A stretch of 14,756 nucleotides of DNA from Sphingobacteriaceae bacterium. GTDB lineage: Bacteria; Bacteroidota; Bacteroidia; Sphingobacteriales; Sphingobacteriaceae. Both the position numbers and the translations under genes were made by a program. The stretch covers positions 1 through 14,756 of the forward strand of contig CANGZX010000001.1 of the NCBI GenBank assembly GCA_947458775.1. Reading direction: 5' to 3'. A model generated the notes under the pieces. The model had not been told where the DNA came from. It saw only the letters and a list, made by a program, of their open reading frames with translations, and did no database searches. Positions within the stretch are counted from its first letter, which is position 1. Every line of letters starts with the position of its first letter. Positions 1 to 6,880 of this stretch are shown here, one piece after another.

Positions 1-2894
1 AGTTGTACATCTTTAATTTTTAGAAAGCTTCCATCTTCTACATATCTGTCAGATACACGGGTATTCTGATTGGCATCTGTAAAGCTGTAACGTGGATTTC
101 TTGGATCGTTGGTAGAACCTTCACCAGTCCATCTGGCCAATACACCTCTGTATTTATTAGTCATGGCTAGATTACGCTCATAAGCTCTATAAATATCGTT
201 ACCTACTGATGCGTAAATGAAGGTGTTAAAATCAAAGGCCTTATAGGTTAGGTTTAAGCTCCAACCCAACGTGAAAGTTGGGAACGGATCACCAATTTTA
301 GTTCTATCTAAATCAGATATTAATCCATCTCCGTTGATATCGGCAAAACGAATATCGCCTGGTACCGCATTGGCTTGAGTAGGTGCACCAGCAATTTCAG
401 CAGCATTTTGGAAAATACCCACGGTTTTAAATCCGTAGAAATATCCTGGGCTTTGTCCTTTTTCAAAACGGGTTACGCTTTGGGTCGGAATACCATATTC
501 ACCACCGGTAATTAAACCATTGTTAGTTTCGGTTACTTCGTTTTTAGCAGTAGTAAAGGTAAGGTTAGAGCTTACTTTCCAGTTTTTACCTGTAGCATTG
601 TTATAACCAAGGTTTAAATCGAAACCACTGGTTTTAGTGGTACCAATATTGGCAATTGGTGCCGCAGCTGTACCTAAGTATAGCGATAAGCTAGGTGTAA
701 ACAATAAGCCGCTAATTTGTTTCTCGAAATAATCTGCTGTTAAAGATAATTTACTTTTCGCAAAATTTAAATCGAAACCGGCATTTAATTGCTGTTGTTT
801 TTCCCATCCTAAATCTTCGTTTTTAAACGAAGCAATGGTTGCACCAATAGAGGTTGGATCGTTGCCAAATGTATATCCAGCATTTTGGCCCGAACCATAT
901 GCATAGGTTAAGGTAGAAATCCGTTGAAATTGTGGGTTTACGTTTTCGTTACCTGTAATACCAAAACTTCCTCTTAGTTTTAAGTAATCTATAAAGTTTA
1001 CTTTAAAGAAATCTTCATCTGAAACAACCCAGCCTAATGATCCTGCAAAGAAGTTACCAAATTTATTATTGGCACCAAATGCAAATGAACCATCTCTACG
1101 GGCAGAGAAAGAGGCTAGGTATTTATCTTTGTAATCGTAATCGATACGGGTAAAGTACGATAAGTTTCTACGCTCATATTGATAGGAACCTACATCTAAA
1201 CCAGAGTTTGGTGCGGTACCAGTGGCTGAAGAAATATCGGCAAAATCCCAGGAGTTAAACGGAACATCTTGACGAGAACCGCTCACTGAATTTCCGGTTA
1301 CTTTGGCCATGGCCATACCCAATACGGTTTCGAAATGATGATCGGTATTGATATTGAAATTATAGTTCGCAAAGTTTTCTAACGTGTAATTGTAGTACGA
1401 GGTTTTTACTTCATACACGTTATTGTGCGCACCAACTTTGGTACTACCATCGGCATTTAAAGTAGAGTTAATATGGCCGGTACCATAAAATGATAGCGGT
1501 GTAAAGGCCTTGCCTGTTACATCGGTATTGGTATAACCATAACGTGAGGTTACTTTTAAGTTTTTAAGTAGCTGGTACTGTAACTCAAATTTACCGTACG
1601 TTTTATTGGTATTGTATTGGTTGTGTGTATCGTCTAACTGCGTAAGTGGGTTGTAAATTTCTGATAAAATAGTATTACTTACACTATACTTCCCATAAGT
1701 ATTAGCCACAGTGTTATAAACGGGTACTGTTGGGTCGAAGTTTAAAGCATTAGAAATTACACTATTGATTGAATTTTCTGGAACACCCGCACTACGAATG
1801 TTTACGAAGCTGGTATTTACAGTGGCTTTTAATCGCTTGCTTAAATCAACATTTAAGTTTGCTGTGGCGTTATAGCGATTAAAATATGACTTATCGGCAC
1901 CGCCCACAATACCGCCCTGACCAGTATAAGCACCGGATACAAAATAGGCCATATTATCACTTCCACCTCTAGCGGTTAAGCTGTGAGATGCAAGGCCTGC
2001 GTTTTTGAAGATTTGATCTTGCCAATTGGTACCCACTCCTAAAGTGGATAGGTTAGGGAATAATATAGCACCGCCCGATGCTACGCTACCCTCATTCAAC
2101 ATGGCACCGTATTCAGAAGCATTTAGCACGCCAATAGTATTCAATACTTGTTGACTACCAAGGTTGCTACTATAATTTACTTCTGTTTTTTGATTTTTCT
2201 TTCCAGATTTAGTAGTAACTACAATTACACCATTCCCACCTTTCACCCCATAAATAGCGGTGGTGGCTGCATCTTTCAACACGTTTACCGACTCTATATC
2301 GGCGGCATTAATTGAATTCAAATCGTCGAGGCTTTGAATGGATCCATCAACTACTACTACCGGATCGGTACCGGTGTATGAAGGAATACCACGAATAAGA
2401 ACCGTAGGTTTAGCACCCGGCGAACCGGTTGATACTACAGTTACCCCAGAGGCTCTACCCTGTAAAGCATCCTCAGCTCTAACTGGTTTTAGTCTTTCAA
2501 TATCGGCACCTTTAACAGTAGATATTGCACCAGAAATCTTGGTAATTTTTTGGGTACCGTAACCTACTACTACCACCTCATTCATTAAGGTGTTTAGGTC
2601 TTCTAAACTTACTTGTATAGTTCCCGCTTGGTTAACTACATACTTGTAAGATTTAAAACCAGTGTAGGAAATACTTAAGGTACCTCCCTTGGTTACACCA
2701 ATGGTGAAATTACCTTTGGCATCGGTTTGGGTTGCTTGAGCAGTTCCAACCGCACTTACGGTAGCACCTGCTAAAGGCTCGGCTGTTGACTTACTCTTTA
2801 CTGTACCAGACACCTGAAGTGTTTGTGCAGCAGCTTGCTGAATAAAACAAGCCATAAGTAACACAACAAAGAACAATGTGAATTTTAATTTCAT
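1..2894 (-). CDS. SusC/RagA-family TonB-dependent outer-membrane receptor (3' end beyond window)
   Basis: This is an outer-membrane beta-barrel that imports glycans or other large nutrients with a SusD lipoprotein, powered by TonB-ExbBD. I translated the frame from ATG at 2894 and found it open to the edge (964 codons). A signal peptide (residues 1-23, ending AAAQ) is followed by a carboxypeptidase-regulatory-like domain (about 25-110), the SusC signature VVVVGYGTQK near 105, a plug domain with LQGRASGV near 144-151, then VVVDGS and VLKDAATTAIYGVKGGNGVI. Barrel strands follow, up to GSFLKIKDV at the edge. That motif normally lies about 60-80 residues before the C-terminus, so only the last strands are missing. 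There is no N-terminal STN domain, so signalling through an anti-sigma factor is unlikely; control by the divergent regulator at 3104 is more plausible. susD is expected next, outside the window. The substrate cannot be read from the sequence. Confidence 0.95.
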   Translation of the reverse strand, partial: MKLKFTLFFVVLLMACFIQQAAAQTLQVSGTVKSKSTAEPLAGATVSAVGTAQATQTDAKGNFTIGVTKGGTLSISYTGFKSYKYVVNQAGTIQVSLEDLNTLMNEVVVVGYGTQKITKISGAISTVKGADIERLKPVRAEDALQGRASGVTVVSTGSPGAKPTVLIRGIPSYTGTDPVVVVDGSIQSLDDLNSINAADIESVNVLKDAATTAIYGVKGGNGVIVVTTKSGKKNQKTEVNYSSNLGSQQVLNTIGVLNASEYGAMLNEGSVASGGAILFPNLSTLGVGTNWQDQIFKNAGLASHSLTARGGSDNMAYFVSGAYTGQGGIVGGADKSYFNRYNATANLNVDLSKRLKATVNTSFVNIRSAGVPENSINSVISNALNFDPTVPVYNTVANTYGKYSVSNTILSEIYNPLTQLDDTHNQYNTNKTYGKFELQYQLLKNLKVTSRYGYTNTDVTGKAFTPLSFYGTGHINSTLNADGSTKVGAHNNVYEVKTSYYNYTLENFANYNFNINTDHHFETVLGMAMAKVTGNSVSGSRQDVPFNSWDFADISSATGTAPNSGLDVGSYQYERRNLSYFTRIDYDYKDKYLASFSARRDGSFAFGANNKFGNFFAGSLGWVVSDEDFFKVNFIDYLKLRGSFGITGNENVNPQFQRISTLTYAYGSGQNAGYTFGNDPTSIGATIASFKNEDLGWEKQQQLNAGFDLNFAKSKLSLTADYFEKQISGLLFTPSLSLYLGTAAAPIANIGTTKTSGFDLNLGYNNATGKNWKVSSNLTFTTAKNEVTETNNGLITGGEYGIPTQSVTRFEKGQSPGYFYGFKTVGIFQNAAEIAGAPTQANAVPGDIRFADINGDGLISDLDRTKIGDPFPTFTLGWSLNLTYKAFDFNTFIYASVGNDIYRAYERNLAMTNKYRGVLARWTGEGSTNDPRNPRYSFTDANQNTRVSDRYVEDGSFLKIKDVQ

Positions 2895-2950
2895 ATTGAA
2901 ATTGGTTTAGTTAATAAAAATTTGGTTAGTAAAATTTATAATTGGTAGGG

Positions 2951-2982
2951 TAAATGTCAGCTATCAAACCACAACAACCAAA
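2951..2982 (-). promoter_or_regulatory. Weak candidate promoter for the susC-like gene
   Basis: On the minus strand a TTTG (2979-2982) is followed after 20 bases by GACATTTA (2951-2958). This is a poor match to the Bacteroidetes -7 element TAnnTTTG. It begins 6 bp downstream of the tandem repeat pair at 2989-3010, as expected if a bound activator compensates for a weak core promoter. It would give a 5' leader of about 50 bases. A second -7-like match (TAAATTTT, 2931-2938) has no properly spaced -33 element. Confidence 0.25.
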
Positions 2983-2988
2983 AAAATA

Positions 2989-3010
2989 ACTACATCAATA
3001 CTACATCAAT
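2989..3010. repeat. Tandem pair of an 11-bp direct repeat; candidate operator
   Basis: Two perfect copies of ACTACATCAAT abut at 2989-2999 and 3000-3010, about one helical turn apart, so both would face the same side of the DNA. On the minus strand, pointing towards susC, they read ATTGATGTAGT. A third identical copy lies at 3053-3063. The unit is not palindromic, so each copy could bind one HTH protomer. Position between susC and its divergent HTH regulator makes these the likely operator; binding is inferred. Confidence 0.6.
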
Positions 3011-3052
3011 AACTATAAATCATTCAATTTTAATAGATTTACAGCTTACACC

Positions 3053-3063
3053 ACTACATCAAT
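3053..3063. repeat. Third copy of the 11-bp direct repeat
   Basis: This is a perfect third copy of ACTACATCAAT, in the same orientation as the tandem pair at 2989-3010 and 53 bp (about five helical turns) from its nearer member. It ends 3 bp before the -33-like element of the regulator's candidate promoter, so it could serve autoregulation or loop with the pair. Confidence 0.6.
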
Positions 3064-3066
3064 ACA

Positions 3067-3097
3067 TTTTAAATGCTTGCTCAAAGCATTAAATTTG
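3067..3097 (+). promoter_or_regulatory. Candidate promoter of the membrane regulator gene
   Basis: A perfect Bacteroidetes -7 element, TAAATTTG (TAnnTTTG), lies at 3090-3097. Exactly 19 bases upstream is TTTT (3067-3070), a 3/4 match to the -33 TTTG. Transcription should start about six bases after the -7 element, at or next to the ATG at 3104, so the message may be leaderless or nearly so. The element is made of common bases, so chance occurrence is possible. Confidence 0.45.
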
Positions 3098-3103
3098 AAA
3101 AAT

Positions 3104-5974
3104 ATGAAAAGAATTATTGTATTCCTGCTCCTGCCTTTTAGTTTAATGGGTCAAAACACAATTGGCTTGCCAGAAATTGTAAATCATACTAAACAAAGCT
3201 ATGGCGCTGGTTTGCAAAATTGGGATATTAAACAAGATGAAACCGGCTTAATATATATGGCTAATAACGAGGGCTTATTAACCTACGATGGGAGTTACTG
3301 GCATCTATATCCCCTACCAAACAAAACTATTGTACGAGCAATAGCGCTGAAAGAGGAGAAGATTTTTGTGGGCGGGCAAGACGAGCTTGGCTATTTCAGC
3401 CCAACAAAGAATGGAACTTTGGCTTACCACAGCTTGGTATCGGCTTTACCAAGCAAGGTGCGATCTTTTGGAGATGTATGGGATATTGTAAGTATAAATA
3501 AACAAGTTTTTTTTAGAACCAGTGGGGCAATTTTTAAGCTGAGTGGAGAACGTATGAGTGTGTATACCCCAAATTCCGAATGGTCGTTTTTAGGTGTGAG
3601 CGAAGGCAAGATATATGCCCACGATTTCAAAACCGGGCTTAAAATTTTTGAAGATAACGCATGGGTACCCCTGCCGAATCAACAAAAATTGCCACCATCG
3701 GTAATTCCTACAGCCATTTTGCCCCTAAAAAACGGAAAATCTTTATTAAGTACCCTGAAACATGGCCTGTATACGATTGATAAAAATGGTATAGCCAAAC
3801 TACAAAAAAGCACGAATTCCCTTTTTGAAAATGAGCGCATTTACTCAGCTACTGCTATTGACGGAAAAAGTGTGGCACTGGCCACTACCAATGGCGGATT
3901 ATATGTCATTAACCTCAATGGAGATATTATACAAGGCTTTTCTAAAAGAGAGGGTTTACAAACCAATAATATTTTAAGTGTATTTGCCGATAAGGAACAT
4001 AATTTATGGCTAGGCTTAGATAATGGAATTGATTTTGTGGCATACAATAGCCCTATAAAGCAACTAAACCCATTGCTGCAAAATGCTTCGGGCTATACGG
4101 CTATGGTGTTTCAAAATAAATTTTGGTTGGGTACATCCAGTGGCTTGTATGCGGCTCCCTTACAAAACACTAGCGACCTTAGTTTTAGTAAGGGAGCATT
4201 TAGTTTGGTTGCAAATACCAAAGGGCAAACTTGGGGCTTATCAAAAATAAACGATCAATTGTTATTGGGGCACCACGAGGGTGCATTTATGATTAAAAAT
4301 AATACGGCAATTTCTTTAGCAAATGGTAAGGGCTTTTGGAACTTTTTGGCGCAAAGTAGTACCATGCCCACTTCAGAAATTATTGCAGGAACGTATACTG
4401 GCTTAGTAAGCTTTAAAACACAAGGTAACATTCTTGTTAAAAAAGATGACTTATTGGCTAATTTCAAAGAATCTTCACGTTTCGTTAGTATTGATGATGG
4501 GGGAAATATTTGGGTATCGCATCCCTATCATGGTGTTTTTAAATTGGCTATAGAAGCAAATAAGCCCGTATCTATAACTAGGTATTCCGAAAAGGAAGGA
4601 CTCAGTTCTAGTATGGATAACCAGGTTTTTAAAATAAATAACCAAATATTGGTGGGTACCCAAAAGGGCGTCTATCAATACGAATCAAAAAATAATCGGT
4701 TTAAACCAGCACCTTTTTATCAGCAGCTTTTGGGTAAACAGAGCATTCGTTACCTAAAAGAAGATGGATTGGGGAATATTTGGTTTATACACGAAAAAAC
4801 GTTGGGTGTAATTGATGTTAGTGGCAAGCAGGCCAGGGTAATTTATCTCCCAGAACTTAGGGGTAAACTGCTAAGTGGTTTCGAATACATTTATCCCTAC
4901 AACATGCAAAATATATTTATTGCGGGCGAGAAGGGTGTATTCAATGTGAATTATGAAAAATACAAAGCCACACTCCCTAAACTACGTGTAAACATACGTT
5001 CTGTTAAAATTAGCGGACAAAAAGATAGTGTGCTGTTTGGTGGATATCGTACTGCTAAAATCCAAGACGACAATCCAAAAATGGATCATACTTGGAAAAG
5101 TATGCGTTTCGAATTCTCTGCCGCAGTATTTGCAAGCTTGTCTACCTTAGAATATAGCTACCGATTAAAGGAATTAGATAAAACCTGGTCGGTATGGAGC
5201 CCACGTACCGAAAAGGAATTTACGACACTCCCAGCCGGTAGCTATACCTTTGAAGTAAAAGTTCGCAATAATTTAGGCAACGAATCGCCTATAGCCAGTT
5301 ACAAATTTGAAATAGTGCCACCTTGGTATTTAACACTTTGGATGAAATTGATTTATGCAGGTCTGTTTTTAATTGGCGTGGTATTTTTACGTGGGTGGTA
5401 TAAACGTAAATTAAGATTACAACAAGCCAAGCATACAGATGAGCAAAAGAAGCTTCAATATATCCACGAGCTTGAGCTCTCTAAAACAGAGAGTGAATTG
5501 GTAAACTTACGTAACGAGAAATTAGAAGCCGAAATAACCTTAATGAATACAGAACTGGCCTCTGCAGCCATGCATTTACTGAAAAAGGGTGAGGTGTTGG
5601 CTAAAAGTAAGGAAGAGCTGAGCAAGGTATTAAAAGTGGTTGACCAGCCAGAGGCCATTGGTGAGCTAAAGAAAATGTTGCGAAGCTTAAATGAAGATGA
5701 AAAGATGGACCAGGAATGGGAGAATTTTAGCAAAAATTTCGATAAGGTTCATAGCGACTTTTTAGTAGCTCTTAAAGAAAAACATCCTGCCATAACAGCC
5801 AATGAACTAAAATTATCGGCCTACTTACGTATGAATTTATCGACCAAAGAAATAGCTCAATTAACCAATATTTCGGTAAGAGGAGTAGAAATTAGCCGGT
5901 ACAGGCTACGTAAAAAATTAGAAATACCAAGTGAACAAAATTTATTTGACTATTTAATGGGCTTTAAACACTAG
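3104..5974 (+). CDS. Membrane-spanning one-component transcriptional regulator (Reg_prop propeller, Y_Y_Y, TM, LuxR-type HTH)
   Basis: This 956-residue protein probably senses a periplasmic signal and controls the divergent susC operon. A signal peptide (1-16, cleaved near MG/QN) is followed by a long beta-propeller-like region (about 20-660) with two-component-propeller repeats, for example one around NNILSVFADKEHNLWLG. A Y_Y_Y domain follows (about 667-738, YSYRLKELDKTWSVWS then LPAGSYTFEVKVRN). One membrane helix is at about 743-764, a charged coiled coil at about 768-860, and a LuxR/GerE-like HTH at about 898-941 (STKEIAQLTNISVRGVEISR). There is no histidine kinase or receiver domain, so it is not a hybrid two-component system. 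I chose ATG 3104 because it places the signal peptide at the N-terminus; an in-frame TTG at 3077 would add nine polar residues in front. The 3' end overlaps the convergent ChaN-like gene by 4 bp. The ligand is unknown. Confidence 0.9.
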   Translation: MKRIIVFLLLPFSLMGQNTIGLPEIVNHTKQSYGAGLQNWDIKQDETGLIYMANNEGLLTYDGSYWHLYPLPNKTIVRAIALKEEKIFVGGQDELGYFSPTKNGTLAYHSLVSALPSKVRSFGDVWDIVSINKQVFFRTSGAIFKLSGERMSVYTPNSEWSFLGVSEGKIYAHDFKTGLKIFEDNAWVPLPNQQKLPPSVIPTAILPLKNGKSLLSTLKHGLYTIDKNGIAKLQKSTNSLFENERIYSATAIDGKSVALATTNGGLYVINLNGDIIQGFSKREGLQTNNILSVFADKEHNLWLGLDNGIDFVAYNSPIKQLNPLLQNASGYTAMVFQNKFWLGTSSGLYAAPLQNTSDLSFSKGAFSLVANTKGQTWGLSKINDQLLLGHHEGAFMIKNNTAISLANGKGFWNFLAQSSTMPTSEIIAGTYTGLVSFKTQGNILVKKDDLLANFKESSRFVSIDDGGNIWVSHPYHGVFKLAIEANKPVSITRYSEKEGLSSSMDNQVFKINNQILVGTQKGVYQYESKNNRFKPAPFYQQLLGKQSIRYLKEDGLGNIWFIHEKTLGVIDVSGKQARVIYLPELRGKLLSGFEYIYPYNMQNIFIAGEKGVFNVNYEKYKATLPKLRVNIRSVKISGQKDSVLFGGYRTAKIQDDNPKMDHTWKSMRFEFSAAVFASLSTLEYSYRLKELDKTWSVWSPRTEKEFTTLPAGSYTFEVKVRNNLGNESPIASYKFEIVPPWYLTLWMKLIYAGLFLIGVVFLRGWYKRKLRLQQAKHTDEQKKLQYIHELELSKTESELVNLRNEKLEAEITLMNTELASAAMHLLKKGEVLAKSKEELSKVLKVVDQPEAIGELKKMLRSLNEDEKMDQEWENFSKNFDKVHSDFLVALKEKHPAITANELKLSAYLRMNLSTKEIAQLTNISVRGVEISRYRLRKKLEIPSEQNLFDYLMGFKH

Positions 5975-6825
5975 TAGGTGGTAGTCATATCTTCGGCTAC
6001 ACAAATTATATAGTCGGCCTTGTTTTTGTTTTCTGAAAGCAGTTTGCCCAAGTCTTTTTGGCTCACAGTAGTTACCGTGGCCACCTTAAGCGTGGCTTGT
6101 GCTTGTTTCAAATACCAACCAATTCCTTCGTAATTATCGGAATGGTAGCTGCCGTTGTAGTGGATAAATAAATGGTCTGGCTTACGTGATTTTAAGATAA
6201 AGTGAGCCATGGTAGCGTCTTTACTAGCTTGGGCTTTCACCATATTGATGGTTCCGTGGCCAGCCATCATGGTTAATATATTTTTATAGCCCGGTAAATC
6301 GGCATTAAAGCTAATAGGCAAAGGGGCAAACCACGATTTTTGTAACGTACTTAAAGAATCTAAAGCCTCAAAGCCACCTTTAGAAACCAAAGAAGCATAC
6401 TTTCTGGGAATATTGGTGGCGGTAAAACTTAGCTTATTTTCTTTGGCAAAATCTACCAATGGGGCATAATCTGTGGTATAGTTTTTCCATAAACGAGCAG
6501 CAGAATCTAGGCCTTTTGCAGAAAGTTTACCAGCCAAATAATCATCTAACGCTGCTTGATTGTCTTGTTCAAACATTTCCGCTCCCAAATCTAGTTTCCG
6601 AGTTTTTGCACAATCTGTAGTAATACCCAATTCCATCCAATGGCTAATGGGATTGTTATGAAACTCTCCAATAAGCACCACATCTTGCTTGCTCAGTTGA
6701 GCAAGCATCTTTGTATACGAAACCTTTTTACCTTGGGCATTGTACAATACATAGGCTGGTTTTTGTTGGGCGCTAGCAAGTACTACACTAAAGCATGCCG
6801 CAATAAAGAAGAGTGTCTTTTTCAT
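5971..6825 (-). CDS. ChaN-family (DUF399-like) haem/iron-associated periplasmic protein
   Basis: This 284-residue protein resembles ChaN, an iron-regulated haem-binding protein of Gram-negative bacteria whose exact role (haem uptake or storage, possibly enzymatic) is unsettled. Seen in the sequence: a signal peptide (1-19, ending ASA before QQ), the N-terminal family motif VVLIGEFHNNPISHW (49-63, with E54, H56 and H62), LGAEMFEQDNQ (80-90), and near the C-terminus HYNGSYHSDNYEGIGWYL. IAAC at residues 8-11 formally matches a lipobox, but it is too close to the N-terminus, so signal peptidase I cleavage is likelier. ATG 6825 is only 17 bp from a terminator-like hairpin shared with the upstream M1 peptidase gene, so expression may depend on read-through. 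The stop codon TAG overlaps the convergent regulator's TAG. The family assignment is good; haem binding is inferred. Confidence 0.82.
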   Translation of the reverse strand: MKKTLFFIAACFSVVLASAQQKPAYVLYNAQGKKVSYTKMLAQLSKQDVVLIGEFHNNPISHWMELGITTDCAKTRKLDLGAEMFEQDNQAALDDYLAGKLSAKGLDSAARLWKNYTTDYAPLVDFAKENKLSFTATNIPRKYASLVSKGGFEALDSLSTLQKSWFAPLPISFNADLPGYKNILTMMAGHGTINMVKAQASKDATMAHFILKSRKPDHLFIHYNGSYHSDNYEGIGWYLKQAQATLKVATVTTVSQKDLGKLLSENKNKADYIICVAEDMTTTY

Positions 6826-6842
6826 TAGGAATATGGTTTAAA

Positions 6843-6870
6843 ACAAAAGCGCCTTTAGAGGCGCTTTTGT
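6843..6870 (-). terminator. Intrinsic terminator or attenuator between M1 peptidase and ChaN-like gene
   Basis: A perfect 11-bp inverted repeat (ACAAAAGCGCC at 6843-6853 and its complement at 6860-6870) encloses a six-base loop. In the minus direction the stem ends in TTTTG and continues TTTT, giving the U-rich tail of a Rho-independent terminator. It begins 10 bp after the peptidase stop. Only 17 bp separate it from the ChaN-like ATG, and I see no -7 element in between, so it probably allows partial read-through. Confidence 0.8.
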
Positions 6871-6880
6871 GAATGGTTTG

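Noticed and set aside
2338..2562. Plus-strand open frame of 74 codons
   Set aside because: It lies wholly antisense to the well-supported SusC plug-domain coding sequence and shows no family motif.
3077..3103. Alternative TTG start for the regulator
   Set aside because: It would place nine residues before the signal peptide, and the candidate -7 element lies inside this stretch; ATG 3104 fits better.
4810..4821. Near-match to the 11-bp repeat (ATTGATGTTAGT) inside the regulator gene
   Set aside because: It carries an extra base and lies in coding sequence for the propeller region, so chance resemblance is likelier than a fourth operator copy.
6793..6804. Formal lipobox IAAC in the ChaN-like signal peptide
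   Set aside because: The cysteine is at residue 11, leaving too short a hydrophobic region before it; a signal peptidase I site after ASA at residue 19 fits better.
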